Notes: generated from the letters alone by a model not told the origin. 64,000 bases of DNA from Myroides guanonis (GCF_900114085.1 NZ_FORU01000005.1:62001-126000), one strand, 5' to 3'. Positions 16,498 through 25,973 are shown, numbered from the stretch's first letter. Numbers and translations are program-made.

Positions 16498-17111
16498 TAG
16501 TTTGAGTTTTTAATGCGATCTTTTTTGAGTTCTTCTATTTTTTGATGTCCTTTTTCAGTAGCGATGCTTCGTAGGTAGTATTCTAAATGTAATTTGTGTA
16601 TTTGTATTAAGTCGAAGTCTTTTTCGGGGAAAAACGCGGTGTCTTCTAATGCAATATTAGATGCGAAGAAGAAACGAGAACTAAATTCAATATCAATGTC
16701 AGAGCGAAACAGCCCTTGTTCTATGCCTTTTTTAATGTTTCCTTCTATAAGTTGCAAATATTGAGGTAAATGCAAACTGCGTACTTTTTGAGCTATTTTG
16801 GGATAATACTTTTTGAGTTGATGTAAGGAAGCCGAATTATTGATAGTCAGTACTTCATCGATTTTACGATGAGCTTCCAGCATTTCTGTAATAGAGTCTA
16901 AGTCATTTGACATTTGACAAGTCAGTTCATGTAATATTTTGGAATTGATGAATAGCATGGTTTTTTCTACTAATTCCAATTTCGAAGCGTAATACTGATA
17001 GATTGTTTTTTTAGAAATGCCAAGCTCAGTAGCTATATCATCCATAGTAACACTCTTAAACCCTTGAGCTAAGAATAGTTCGGATGCTTTATTTAAAATT
17101 GTCTCTTCCAT
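16497..17111 (-). CDS. TetR/AcrR-family regulator of the efflux operon
   Basis: The N-terminus holds the TetR helix-turn-helix (ELFLAQGFKSVTMDDIA, ELGISKKTIYQYYASK, residues about 8-50). The C-terminal ligand domain is helical and unspecific. As first gene of the operon it probably represses itself and the pump genes. A palindrome at 17140-17171 overlaps its promoter and is the obvious operator. A drug or metabolite binding the C-terminal pocket would release repression; the ligand is unknown. Confidence 0.93.
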   Translation of the reverse strand: MEETILNKASELFLAQGFKSVTMDDIATELGISKKTIYQYYASKLELVEKTMLFINSKILHELTCQMSNDLDSITEMLEAHRKIDEVLTINNSASLHQLKKYYPKIAQKVRSLHLPQYLQLIEGNIKKGIEQGLFRSDIDIEFSSRFFFASNIALEDTAFFPEKDFDLIQIHKLHLEYYLRSIATEKGHQKIEELKKDRIKNSN

Positions 17112-17129
17112 TTCTATTTAAATTTACGG

Positions 17130-17137
17130 CAAATATA
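17130..17137 (-). promoter_or_regulatory. -7 box of the tetR-efflux operon
   Basis: TATATTTG on the minus strand, 18 bp upstream of the tetR ATG, matches TAnnTTTG. The operator palindrome begins three bases further upstream. Confidence 0.75.
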
Positions 17138-17139
17138 CT

Positions 17140-17171
17140 ATGGAAACTTTTAGTGTTTCCGAAGTTTCCAT
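17140..17171. promoter_or_regulatory. Probable TetR operator (palindrome with three GTTTCC half-sites)
   Basis: A perfect 10-bp inverted repeat (ATGGAAACTT at 17140-17149, AAGTTTCCAT at 17162-17171) with a 12-bp spacer. The core GGAAAC/GTTTCC occurs at 17142, 17155 and 17164, so two overlapping dyads are possible. It covers the spacer between the -33 and -7 regions of the tetR promoter, where repressor binding would block initiation. Confidence 0.75.
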
Positions 17172-17386
17172 GATTTTATGTTTGTTTTAACATTCTGTGC
17201 TTTTAGTGTTTTGAAGACAGAGGTAAAAAATGATTTTTAATTAATAGAAGTGAGTATGTAAAAGGTGTTGGAAGAAAGTGTGATTTGAAAGGCGTTTTTT
17301 AAGGTATTATTAAGAAGAGGAGTAAATGAAGATAAAGGTGTGAAGAAGTTGGAAAAAAACGCTTATTTTTACCCAAATTTTTAGAA

Positions 17387-18361
17387 ATGCAATCAATTAG
17401 TAAATATAAAGAGCAAATAGCTACCTATATCGATTCTATAAAACTGGACGGTCATCCAAAGGAACTTTATGAACCTATAAGTTATATTTTGTCTTTAGGA
17501 GGGAAACAAATTAGACCAGTGTTGACTTTGATGTCTTCGGAAGTGTTTGGTTCATCACCAGAGAAAGCGATTTATGCAGCAACAGCGATTGAATTGTTTC
17601 ATAACTTTTCATTGATTCATGACGATATCATGGATGTAGCTCCATTGAGGAGAGGGCATCAAACAGTGCATGAGAAGTGGAATGTGAATACGGGGATTTT
17701 ATCCGGAGATGCTATGTTGATTTTAGCGTATCAGTATTTTGAGAATTATGAGGCACCTATATTTAAAGATTTAGCAAAGTTGTTCAGCAAGACTGCTATT
17801 GAGGTTTGTGAAGGACAACAATTAGATATCAACTTTGAAACTAGGAATGATGTAGCTATTCCAGAATATTTGAAAATGATTGAGTATAAAACAGCTGTCT
17901 TAGTAGGGGCTGCTCTGAAAATGGGAGCTATCGTTGCTGAGACTTCTGAGGAAAATGCACAAAAGATTTATGATTTTGGATTGAATCTTGGTATTGCTTT
18001 TCAATTGCAGGATGATTATTTAGATGCGTTTGGAGATGTCGCTGTTTTCGGAAAGACAATTGGAGGTGATATCTTAGAAAATAAAAAAACTTACCTATAT
18101 CTTAAGGCTTTGTTGAATGGTTCAACAGCTCAACGTGAGGAGTTGGAGGCATTTTTCGCTGTGACGGAAGGTGATGGGGTTGAAAAAATTCGCAGAGTGA
18201 AAGAGCTTTTTATTGAAACAGAATCTGCAAAAGCTTCACAAGGTTTAATTAAGGAGTATACTGATAATGCACTAACAATTTTAGAAGCTTTAGATATTCC
18301 AGAAGATAAAAAAGAATTACTTCGTCAATTCAGTTTAGAGTTGATGGATAGAGAGGTTTAG
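17387..18361 (+). CDS. Polyprenyl diphosphate synthase (trans-isoprenyl type)
   Basis: This 324-residue enzyme has both aspartate-rich motifs of trans-prenyl synthases: LIHDDIMD with the following RRG (first DDxxD region) and LQDDYLDAFGD (second). The GGKQIRPVL substrate-binding segment is also present. It elongates allylic diphosphates with isopentenyl diphosphate, probably to the side chain of menaquinone or to farnesyl/geranylgeranyl length. Chain length cannot be settled from sequence alone. The gene is followed after one base by an unknown small gene (18363) and is likely co-transcribed with it. Confidence 0.93.
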   Translation: MQSISKYKEQIATYIDSIKLDGHPKELYEPISYILSLGGKQIRPVLTLMSSEVFGSSPEKAIYAATAIELFHNFSLIHDDIMDVAPLRRGHQTVHEKWNVNTGILSGDAMLILAYQYFENYEAPIFKDLAKLFSKTAIEVCEGQQLDINFETRNDVAIPEYLKMIEYKTAVLVGAALKMGAIVAETSEENAQKIYDFGLNLGIAFQLQDDYLDAFGDVAVFGKTIGGDILENKKTYLYLKALLNGSTAQREELEAFFAVTEGDGVEKIRRVKELFIETESAKASQGLIKEYTDNALTILEALDIPEDKKELLRQFSLELMDREV

Positions 18362-18362
18362 T

Positions 18363-18704
18363 ATGTCTGAAGTAGTTACATATCTAAATGATAAACTTTC
18401 TGATTTCAATTTGCTAGATGCAATGAGAAGACAATTGGAAAAGGATTTTTATAGTGCTACTTTTATAGAGGTCTCTTTTGATGGCTTAACCATTGAAGAA
18501 TTGGTTAATCAGGTTCATCAAGAGATTAATAGAATAGTTTCAACCGATGTTTCTAAATTTTCTAATCTATTATATAGAGTAGATGTTTCAGAGGCATCGG
18601 TTGATGCATTAAAAGGGTTACCTATTGATGTATATTGGGAGCAAATTACTTTTTTAATTCTCAAGAGAGAATGGCAAAAAGTATGGATTAGAAATACACT
18701 CTAA
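18363..18704 (+). CDS. Hypothetical protein downstream of polyprenyl synthase (113 aa)
   Basis: I do not recognise a named family. The protein is soluble, with no signal or membrane helix, and ends with LILKREWQKVWIRNTL. It begins one base after the polyprenyl synthase stop, so the two share a transcript. Its 3' end overlaps the convergent gene at 18688 by 17 bp. Conservation next to this synthase in other flavobacteria would be the test of a functional link. Confidence 0.72.
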   Translation: MSEVVTYLNDKLSDFNLLDAMRRQLEKDFYSATFIEVSFDGLTIEELVNQVHQEINRIVSTDVSKFSNLLYRVDVSEASVDALKGLPIDVYWEQITFLILKREWQKVWIRNTL

Positions 18705-19236
18705 TAAAAGGCATATAAGCTCCACCGTAAACATCGTCTCTTTTATTATATAATACATTATAACGTAAACCCACTGTTACATTTCCTGTATTGTATCCTG
18801 CTCCTAGAAATAAAGCGGTATTCCAGAAATCGTGATCATAATCTGGGCCAGAAGTTGTTTTGTAGCTATTGTTTACTCTTAATTGTTCCAATTCTGCTGA
18901 AAGTTGGATTTCAGGAATTGGATTAAAAAGTCCAATAATACTACCTCCATACATAAAAGAGGTGTAGTAGTTTTTACTCTCTACGTAACTTCCTTGTAGC
19001 CCGATTCCTACAGCAACCATATTGTTGACTTGATAAATTGCACTAGGTGCAATCATGATGTCTGTGTAGCCACTTCCGAATCCTAAACCAAGTCCTCCAC
19101 CAAATCTTAGATTTTTTGCAAAATCGTTGTTTTGAGTTTTATTGTCTTGATTCTGTGCGATATTGGAAAAACAACCCGTTAAAAAAAACGATATAAGTAA
19201 AAAACGTGTTAAATTGGTGATGTTAAATCTTGTCAT
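18688..19236 (-). CDS. Putative outer-membrane lipoprotein with beta-barrel-like C-terminus (182 aa)
   Basis: The signal peptide carries a lipobox-like LTGC with Cys22. The rest is short beta-strands rich in Gly and aromatic residues (LRFGGGLGLGFGSGYTD, VGLRYNVLYNKRDD), ending PFIRVYF with a terminal Phe. This looks like a small eight-stranded barrel. Homologues next to the 2-oxoglutarate dehydrogenase genes are, from memory, sometimes labelled alpha-ketoglutarate decarboxylase, which would be a mislabel because no enzyme motif is present. It converges with the gene at 18363 and overlaps it by 17 bp. Confidence 0.7.
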   Translation of the reverse strand: MTRFNITNLTRFLLISFFLTGCFSNIAQNQDNKTQNNDFAKNLRFGGGLGLGFGSGYTDIMIAPSAIYQVNNMVAVGIGLQGSYVESKNYYTSFMYGGSIIGLFNPIPEIQLSAELEQLRVNNSYKTTSGPDYDHDFWNTALFLGAGYNTGNVTVGLRYNVLYNKRDDVYGGAYMPFIRVYF

Positions 19237-19282
19237 TCTTGTATTATAAATTATTTGTGAGATAAATGTAAGTAAAAGATTG

Positions 19283-19311
19283 TTGAATTGTTAGAAAGTG
19301 TTGTATTTTTG
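19283..19311 (+). promoter_or_regulatory. Promoter of sucA-sucB
   Basis: TTG at 19283-19285, an 18-bp spacer and TATTTTTG at 19304-19311 match the Bacteroidota consensus. The leader before the sucA ATG (19350) is about 35 nt. Confidence 0.75.
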
Positions 19312-19349
19312 TCTAAATATATTTAAACAAAAGGTCTTTAGACAAAATT

Positions 19350-22106
19350 ATGGATAGATATTCCTTTTTAAATGCGGCACATACAGCATTTTTTGCAGAG
19401 TTATATGATCAATATTTAGAACACCCTGATAGTATAGAGCCGAGTTGGAGGAGCTTCTTTCAAGGTTTTGATTTTGCAAATGAGTTCAGCGATGGGCCTG
19501 TTGAGCAATTATCAAAAGCGTACAATACAACAGAAGGTGTTACAAATGGAGGGCAAATTCAGAAAGAGTTTGCTGTTTTAAAGCTTATAGAGGCTTATAG
19601 GACTCATGGACACTTACTTACTAAATCAAATCCACTTCGCGATAGAAAAGTTCATGCTCCTGATTTGAGTTTGGAGAAATTTGGTCTTTCATCAGCTGAT
19701 TTAGGTACTTCTTTTGAGGTAGCTAAAATTATTCAGCTTCCAACTACTACTTTATCTCAAATTCTTGAAAGATTAGAGAAGATGTATTGCTCTACTTTAG
19801 GTATTGAGTATAAATACATGGCAAATGAAAAGGCTGTTGAGTGGATAGAAAAGCACTATGAAACTCTAGAGGCTAAATTTGATAATGAGCAGAAAAAAGA
19901 AATCTTAGGAAAGCTGATTGAAGCTGTTTCTTTTGAAAACTTTTTAAATACAAAATATGTAGGTCAAAAACGCTTCTCTTTGGAAGGGTTAGAAGCTGCA
20001 ATTCCTGCTATAGATTTCTTGATTGAGTCTGCAGCAGAAAAAGGAGTGAAGGAAATCGTTGTTGGAATGGCTCACCGTGGTCGTTTAAACATTTTGGCAA
20101 ACGTGTTCAAAAAACCTGCACAAGAAATTTTCTCTGAATTTGACGGAAAAGACTATGATGCGGTTGAAGGTTTTGATGGTGATGTTAAGTACCACTTAGG
20201 ACTTAGTTCTACTAGAAAAACAAAATCGGGTAATGATATTCACTTGGATTTGACACCGAACCCTTCTCACTTAGAAACAGTTGGTGCTGTTATTGAGGGA
20301 ATTTCGAGAGCAAAGCAAGATAAAAAATATAAATCAAGTCCATCACAAGTGTTGCCTATTGCATTGCATGGTGATGCTGCTATTTCTGGACAAGGTATTG
20401 TTTACGAAATTGTCCAAATGGCAAAGCTTCGTGGATATAAAACAGAAGGTACAATTCACATTGTGTTAAATAATCAAGTTGGTTTTACGACTAACTTTGA
20501 AGATGGTCGTTCTTCTACTTATTCTACGGATATCGCAAAAGTAACTTCTGCTCCTGTTTTACATGTGAACGCAGATGATACAGAAGCGGCAGTACGCGCT
20601 TTGTTGTTTGCATTGGAGTACCGTATGGAATTTGGAACAGATGTGTTTGTTGACTTGGTAGGGTATCGTAAATATGGGCATAACGAAGGTGATGAGCCAA
20701 AGTTTACACAACCTATATTATATAAATTAATCTCTAAGCATCCAAATAGTAGAAATATTTATAGCGCTAGATTGTTGGAAGACAAAGTAGTGGATGAAAG
20801 CTATGTTGGGACTTTAGAGAAGCAATATAAAGATGCTTTAGAAGTGTGCTTAGAGGAATCTCGTAAAAACGAGTTCGCTAAGATTCGTACGTTTATGCAA
20901 GAAGAGTGGGAAGACTACAGAATTGTTGCTGAGGACGAAATGTTGAAAACGTATGACACTAAAGTTTCGAAAGAAAAGCTTACAGCGATAGCAGAAGTGA
21001 TAACTAAAGTTCCTGAAGGGAAAAAGTTTATCAGTAAAGTTAAACGTTTAATAGGTGATCGCAATACTATGTTCTTTGAAAAAGACAAGTTGGATTGGGC
21101 TATGGGTGAGTTGTTGGCATATGGATCGTTGCTTGTTGATGGTTATGATGTTCGTATTTCAGGTCAAGATGTAGAGCGTGGAACATTCTCTCACCGTCAT
21201 GCTGTTATAAAAACAGAAGATACGGAAGAGTCTGTAATTCTTTTGAATCAATTAAAAGACCAAAAAGGAACGTTTGATATATATAATTCATTGTTGTCAG
21301 AATATGCAGTTGTTGGTTTTGAGTATGGTTATGCCTTGACAAGTCCAAAGACTTTGACTATTTGGGAAGCACAGTTTGGTGATTTTTCTAATGGTGCTCA
21401 AATCATGTTAGATCAGTATATTTCTGCGGCAGAAGATAAATGGACAAATCAGAATGGATTGGTGATGTTGTTACCTCATGGATATGAAAACCAGGGAGCG
21501 GAACATTCATCAGCTCGTTTAGAGCGTTATTTGCAGCTTTGTGCAGAACACAATATGTATATTGCTAATTGTACTACGCCTGCAAACTTTTTTCACTTGT
21601 TGAGAAGACAGATGATTACTGATTTTAGAAAACCATTAATCGTATTTACTCCTAAGAGTTTGTTGAGACATCCTTTAGCAGTTTCTTCTGTTTCAGAGTT
21701 TTCGGAAGGAGAATTTGAACAAGTGATTTTAGATCCAAACGTAAAAGCGGAGGAAGTGAAATCTTTAGTTTTCTGTTCGGGTAAATTCTACTATGATTTA
21801 ATTGCGGAACGCGAGGAATTGGGTAGAAATGATGTGGCTGTTGTTCGTGTAGAACAGTTGTTCCCATTACCTGTTGATAAGATGAAAGAGGCTATTGCAG
21901 CATATCCAAATGCAGACGATTATGTTTGGGCACAAGAAGAGCCTAAGAATATGGGGGCTTATGGATTTATGTTGATGAACTTCCATGAAGTACCATTTAG
22001 ATTAGCAGCAACTAAGGCGTATAGTGCTCCGGCTTCTGGAAGTAGTGTACGTTCGAAAAAACGTCATGCTTATGCTGTAGCAAAAGTATTTGACAAAAAT
22101 TTATAA
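19350..22106 (+). CDS. sucA: 2-oxoglutarate dehydrogenase E1 component
   Basis: SucA is the thiamine diphosphate enzyme that decarboxylates 2-oxoglutarate and passes the succinyl group to the E2 lipoyl domain. This 918-residue protein starts with the small N-terminal helix that binds E2 (FLNAAHTAFFAELYDQYLEHP, given in part). It has MAHRGRLNIL, HGDAAISGQGIVYE (ThDP/magnesium binding) and HRHAVI and HGYENQGAEHSSAR further on. Length and motifs fit the family. sucB follows after 49 bp with no terminator between. Confidence 0.97.
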   Translation: MDRYSFLNAAHTAFFAELYDQYLEHPDSIEPSWRSFFQGFDFANEFSDGPVEQLSKAYNTTEGVTNGGQIQKEFAVLKLIEAYRTHGHLLTKSNPLRDRKVHAPDLSLEKFGLSSADLGTSFEVAKIIQLPTTTLSQILERLEKMYCSTLGIEYKYMANEKAVEWIEKHYETLEAKFDNEQKKEILGKLIEAVSFENFLNTKYVGQKRFSLEGLEAAIPAIDFLIESAAEKGVKEIVVGMAHRGRLNILANVFKKPAQEIFSEFDGKDYDAVEGFDGDVKYHLGLSSTRKTKSGNDIHLDLTPNPSHLETVGAVIEGISRAKQDKKYKSSPSQVLPIALHGDAAISGQGIVYEIVQMAKLRGYKTEGTIHIVLNNQVGFTTNFEDGRSSTYSTDIAKVTSAPVLHVNADDTEAAVRALLFALEYRMEFGTDVFVDLVGYRKYGHNEGDEPKFTQPILYKLISKHPNSRNIYSARLLEDKVVDESYVGTLEKQYKDALEVCLEESRKNEFAKIRTFMQEEWEDYRIVAEDEMLKTYDTKVSKEKLTAIAEVITKVPEGKKFISKVKRLIGDRNTMFFEKDKLDWAMGELLAYGSLLVDGYDVRISGQDVERGTFSHRHAVIKTEDTEESVILLNQLKDQKGTFDIYNSLLSEYAVVGFEYGYALTSPKTLTIWEAQFGDFSNGAQIMLDQYISAAEDKWTNQNGLVMLLPHGYENQGAEHSSARLERYLQLCAEHNMYIANCTTPANFFHLLRRQMITDFRKPLIVFTPKSLLRHPLAVSSVSEFSEGEFEQVILDPNVKAEEVKSLVFCSGKFYYDLIAEREELGRNDVAVVRVEQLFPLPVDKMKEAIAAYPNADDYVWAQEEPKNMGAYGFMLMNFHEVPFRLAATKAYSAPASGSSVRSKKRHAYAVAKVFDKNL

Positions 22107-22155
22107 TAGAATAATTCGTATTTTTACATAAACAATATCTAAAAAGTATATACTG

Positions 22156-23376
22156 ATGAGTATCTTAGAAATGAAAGTTCCTTCACCAGGGGAGTCAATC
22201 ACAGAAGTTGAAATCGCTACTTGGTTAGTAAAAGATGGAGATTACGTTGAAAAAGACCAAGCTATTGCTGAGGTTGATTCAGATAAGGCAACTTTAGAAT
22301 TACCAGCAGAAGAAAGTGGAATCATTACGCTTAAAGCGGAAGAGGGTGATGCGGTAGCAGTAGGTCAAGTGGTTTGTTTAATTGATACTAGTGCGGCTAA
22401 ACCATCAGGTGGAGCGGCGGCGGCATCAACTCCAGCAGATGCTCCTAAAGTTGTTGAAGCACCAAAAGCGGAAGCGACACCAGCGGCTACATCTACGTAT
22501 GCTACGGGATCTGCTTCTCCAGCAGCAAAGAAAATATTAGATGAAAAAAATATAGACCCTGTAACTATTCAAGGTACTGGAAAAGATGGTAGAGTAACTA
22601 AAGAAGATGCTGTTAAAGCAGTTCCTTCTATGGGTACACCTACTGGAGGTCCAAGAGGTGAAGAGCGCAAGAAAATGTCTATGTTGCGTCGTAAAGTAGC
22701 AGAGCGTTTGGTTGAGGCTAAAAACACTACTGCTATGTTAACTACATTTAATGAAGTTAACTTAACAAACGTGAATAAATTAAGAAGCGAGTATAAAGAT
22801 ACGTTTAAGAATAAACATGGTGTTGGTTTAGGATTCATGTCTTTCTTTACAAAAGCTGTAACTCGTGCATTGGAATTATACCCAGATGTTAACTCTATGA
22901 TCGATGGTCAAGAGCAAATTAAGTTTGATTTTGCAGATATTTCTATCGCGGTATCAGGTCCTAAAGGATTGATGGTTCCTGTGGTTAGAAATGCAGAGTT
23001 ATTATCTTTTAGAGGTATTGAAAATGAAATCAAACGTTTGGCTATTCGCGCTCGTGATGGACAAATTACGGTTGATGAGATGACTGGTGGTACTTTTACA
23101 ATCACAAATGGTGGTGTATTTGGTTCTATGCTTTCTACTCCAATTATCAATCCTCCACAATCTGCAATTTTGGGTATGCACAATATTATTGAGCGTCCTA
23201 TTGCAGTTAATGGAAATGTGGAAATTCATCCAATGATGTATTTAGCACTTTCTTATGACCACAGAATCATTGATGGACGTGAGTCTGTTGGTTTCTTAGT
23301 AGCTATTAAAGAAGCTTTAGAGAATCCAGTTGAATTGTTGATGGATAACAATCCTACAAAAGCTTTAGAACTATAG
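22156..23376 (+). CDS. sucB: Dihydrolipoyllysine-residue succinyltransferase (E2 of 2-oxoglutarate dehydrogenase)
   Basis: Residues 1-80 form the lipoyl domain with the modified lysine in [14 protein letters not shown] Pro/Ala-rich linker leads to a peripheral subunit-binding domain ([16 protein letters not shown]), and then the catalytic domain carries [15 protein letters not shown] with the active His and Asp. It transfers the succinyl group to CoA. It sits directly after sucA and is followed by a terminator, so the two form a bicistronic operon. E3 is encoded elsewhere. Confidence 0.97.
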   Translation: MSILEMKVPSPGESITEVEIATWLVKDGDYVEKDQAIAEVDSDKATLELPAEESGIITLKAEEGDAVAVGQVVCLIDTSAAKPSGGAAAASTPADAPKVVEAPKAEATPAATSTYATGSASPAAKKILDEKNIDPVTIQGTGKDGRVTKEDAVKAVPSMGTPTGGPRGEERKKMSMLRRKVAERLVEAKNTTAMLTTFNEVNLTNVNKLRSEYKDTFKNKHGVGLGFMSFFTKAVTRALELYPDVNSMIDGQEQIKFDFADISIAVSGPKGLMVPVVRNAELLSFRGIENEIKRLAIRARDGQITVDEMTGGTFTITNGGVFGSMLSTPIINPPQSAILGMHNIIERPIAVNGNVEIHPMMYLALSYDHRIIDGRESVGFLVAIKEALENPVELLMDNNPTKALEL

Positions 23377-23401
23377 TTTATAGTGAATCTAAGTGATACA
23401 A

Positions 23402-23441
23402 AAAACGACTTCCTATTCCTATTGGAGGTCGTTTTTTTTTG
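23402..23441 (+). terminator. Terminator after sucB
   Basis: A stem ACGACTTCC/GGAGGTCGT, extended by A-T pairs, is followed by a run of ten T residues. Confidence 0.9.
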
Positions 23442-23474
23442 TAAAAAATATTATATTACATAGATATAACTTGA

Positions 23475-23648
23475 TTGAGTAGATGCTCTCGATATGATAG
23501 GGATTTGTGGTCGATGTTTAATGTAGATTATATCGAGTGGAGAGCGACTATAAGCTATTTGCTAAGAAAGGTATCTATTAATTATGTTAGAGATCTTAAA
23601 AAAGGAAGAATAGATAAGGATGGAGTTTTCGTTTGTAGAAAAGAGTAA
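23475..23648 (+). CDS. Possible small ORF or gene remnant (57 aa from TTG, 44 aa from ATG at 23514)
   Basis: Between the sucB terminator and the J-domain gene, an open frame encodes WSMFNVDYIEWRATISYLL and ends FVCRKE. Its composition looks protein-like, but there is no promoter box or recognised family. The 23377-23740 gap otherwise holds only the terminator. It could be a real small protein, a decayed gene or chance. Confidence 0.25.
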   Translation: MSRCSRYDRDLWSMFNVDYIEWRATISYLLRKVSINYVRDLKKGRIDKDGVFVCRKE

Positions 23649-23740
23649 GTGTGATTTTTTTGTGATTTCAGTCGTGTTGATTAAAAGATGTCACTTTTAA
23701 GAGTTAAATTCACTTTTTTAAAATGACATTATAGAAGTCT

Positions 23741-24643
23741 ATGGATTATTACAAGGTTTTAGGATTGACAAAGGGTGCTTCTACTGCAGAGGTAAAGAGT
23801 GCTTATAGGAATTTATCTAAAAAATTTCATCCAGACTTGAACGGAAATAATCCGCATTATACACAAATGTTTATTCAGGTTAAAGAGGCTTATGATGTTT
23901 TGAAGGATGAAAGTAAACGAACTGCATATGACTCGGGAAGTAGTGCTTCTTCGAATTATGATTCGGTTTTTTATCAATCTGCTACTAAACGACAAAGTAT
24001 TAATGCTCCAATAATATATTCATTTGTCAGTGAATTACCTTATTTTTTCGAGGGAGATGTATTGATGTTTTCATGGGATTGTAGGTATGCTGATACTATA
24101 CAAATACTTCCATTTGGCTTTGTCGATTCTTTGACAGGGAAGGTTAATTATCGAATTAATAATTATCGTAAACGGTACTTACCTGTTGAGTTGATTGCTA
24201 CAGATTCTAAATCTGGAAAGAGGGTTAGTAAGAGGATTATTTTAGAAAATGGATTGTATAGAAAATTTTCCGAAGATGAAAAAAAGGCTAGTGAAGGGGT
24301 TTATTCTGAGAATGAAGAATTGAGATTTAAGACTTTCTTTAATCCTGTCGGTAGGTTGTCTAGAAAAACGTATGCTAAGAGAACTTTGGCATTGGTTTTT
24401 TTATGGTTCTTTTTTTATGCGTTGCAGGGAGTTGATTTTCTTGGGGCTATTTTTAGACTGGTAACTATTGTGGGTAGTTTTGTTTTTTTAGTTCAAACTG
24501 CAAGGCGATTTCAGGATTTAGGTTGGAGTGCTGTTTTTAGTTTTTTGATATTGATTCCATATGTTAATGTTGTTACTTATTTAGCATTGCTGTATTTTAA
24601 GGGGGATTCTGGAATTAATAGATTTGGAAGGCCAGTTGAATGA
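23741..24643 (+). CDS. J-domain protein fused to a DUF805-like membrane domain
   Basis: Residues 1-66 are a DnaJ J-domain with the HPD motif at 30-32 and the usual helix II/III residues, so it should stimulate an Hsp70 ATPase. A middle region (about 70-195) is unrecognised and carries no zinc-finger CxxCxGxG repeats. Residues about 200-300 match the DUF805 pattern: NPVGRLSRKTYAKRT, then hydrophobic helices, QTARRFQDLGWS and a Pro-rich last helix region. The membrane segment would place a J-domain at the inner membrane, recruiting DnaK there. No signal peptide; the J-domain faces the cytoplasm. Confidence 0.82.
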   Translation: MDYYKVLGLTKGASTAEVKSAYRNLSKKFHPDLNGNNPHYTQMFIQVKEAYDVLKDESKRTAYDSGSSASSNYDSVFYQSATKRQSINAPIIYSFVSELPYFFEGDVLMFSWDCRYADTIQILPFGFVDSLTGKVNYRINNYRKRYLPVELIATDSKSGKRVSKRIILENGLYRKFSEDEKKASEGVYSENEELRFKTFFNPVGRLSRKTYAKRTLALVFLWFFFYALQGVDFLGAIFRLVTIVGSFVFLVQTARRFQDLGWSAVFSFLILIPYVNVVTYLALLYFKGDSGINRFGRPVE

Positions 24644-24995
24644 TTTTTCAAATAGCTTTGTGGATTTGATTTTGGTGTCTATAGTTGTTTTCTTTTTGTT
24701 TAATTGTGTTTTCTGGGATACCGATTAAACCCTTGTGTGTATAAGGGTTTGTTGTAATATTAGGAAATGATTTTGATTTGTTTTTAGTATCGCTCTCTTG
24801 CCTATTGGTGTTAAGTGGTTGAGCTTTAGTGATTTTTTTAATTTATTCTGTTGCTTTATTGATTGTTGACAACTTAGCTTTTTTGTGAATAAGTTTAAGA
24901 AATTCAATCTTCTTATTGTAAATAAAAAAGCTAATATTTGTATAGATTGAATTTGTCGCTTGACATTTTTTATAAACATTTAGAATCAACACACT
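24644..24995. other. Intergenic region upstream of nrdB, 352 bp
   Basis: A perfect 8-bp hairpin AAACCCTT/AAGGGTTT lies at 24727-24750 without a T tract, so it is a weak terminator at best. A near-consensus -7 box (TAATATTTG, one base too long) occurs near 24931. No NrdR-like palindrome, RNA gene or credible ORF is seen. The 84-residue minus-strand frame is low-complexity and looks like chance. Confidence 0.5.
24727..24750. repeat. Short perfect hairpin upstream of nrdB
   Basis: Arms AAACCCTT (24727-24734) and AAGGGTTT (24743-24750) flank an 8-nt loop. It follows the J-domain gene by about 80 bp and lacks a T tract. Purpose unknown. Confidence 0.5.
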
Positions 24996-25973
24996 ATGTC
25001 TTTTCAAGAACCTATTTTAACTGAGAATAAAAACCGATTTGTTATTTTTCCAATCAAACACCATGATATTTGGGATTGGTATAAAAAAATGGAGGCTAGT
25101 TTTTGGACAGCAGAAGAAATTGACTTGCATCAAGATTTATCTGATTGGAATAACAAACTGACAGAAGATGAGCGTTATTTTATTAAACATATCTTAGCTT
25201 TTTTTGCTGCTTCAGACGGAATTGTTAATGAGAATTTAGCGGAAAACTTTGTAAATGAGGTGCAATATCCTGAGGCTAAGTTTTTCTATGGTTTTCAAAT
25301 AATGATGGAAAACATTCATAGTGAAACGTATTCGTTATTAATTGATACTTATGTTAAAAATGAGGAGGAAAAGGATCAACTGTTCAGAGCTATAGATGTG
25401 TTTCCTGCCATTATGAAGAAAGCAGCATGGGCTTTGAAGTGGATTGAATCGGATTCTTTCGCAGAGCGTTTGATTGCGTTCGCAGCAGTTGAGGGTATCT
25501 TCTTCTCAGGATCGTTCTGTTCTATCTTTTGGCTTAAAAAGCGTGGTTTAATGCCAGGGTTAACATTTTCAAATGAATTGATTTCTCGTGATGAAGGTGT
25601 GCACTGTGACTTCGCAGTTCATTTGCACAACCATCATTTAATAAATAAAGTACCAAAAGAGCGTATTCGTGAAATATTGGTAGATGCTCTAAATATTGAA
25701 AGAGAGTTTATTACAGAGTCGTTACCAGTTAGTTTAATTGGGATGAACGCTAATTTGATGACTCAATATTTGGAATTTGTTACAGACCGTCTATTAGTAG
25801 AGTTGGGATGTACAAAAGAATATAATTCTTCAAATCCTTTTGACTTTATGGATATGATATCCTTGCAAGGAAAGACGAATTTCTTTGAGAAAAGAGTTTC
25901 TGAATATCAAAAGTCAGGTGTGATGAACAAGGATGAAGATTCTAGTAAAATTAGTTTTGACGCTGATTTTTAA
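24996..25973 (+). CDS. nrdB: Class Ia ribonucleotide reductase beta subunit
   Basis: NrdB holds the diiron-tyrosyl radical that starts ribonucleotide reduction. In this 325-residue protein the ligand and radical region is [13 protein letters not shown], where the E-x2-H-x3-Y spacing gives a Glu and His ligand plus the radical Tyr. DERYFIKH carries an acidic residue of the first ligand set and [13 protein letters not shown] the last set. It therefore looks like an active tyrosyl-radical (class Ia) subunit. It precedes nrdA by 45 bp in the same orientation, probably one transcript. Confidence 0.96.
   Translation: MSFQEPILTENKNRFVIFPIKHHDIWDWYKKMEASFWTAEEIDLHQDLSDWNNKLTEDERYFIKHILAFFAASDGIVNENLAENFVNEVQYPEAKFFYGFQIMMENIHSETYSLLIDTYVKNEEEKDQLFRAIDVFPAIMKKAAWALKWIESDSFAERLIAFAAVEGIFFSGSFCSIFWLKKRGLMPGLTFSNELISRDEGVHCDFAVHLHNHHLINKVPKERIREILVDALNIEREFITESLPVSLIGMNANLMTQYLEFVTDRLLVELGCTKEYNSSNPFDFMDMISLQGKTNFFEKRVSEYQKSGVMNKDEDSSKISFDADF

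Noticed and set aside
23002-23229. Minus-strand ORF inside sucB
   Set aside because: Antisense frame of a well-established enzyme, not a gene.
24725-24979. Minus-strand 84-residue ORF
   Set aside because: Low-complexity Ile/Leu/Lys/Gln sequence in an A/T-rich gap, no family or promoter, likely chance.
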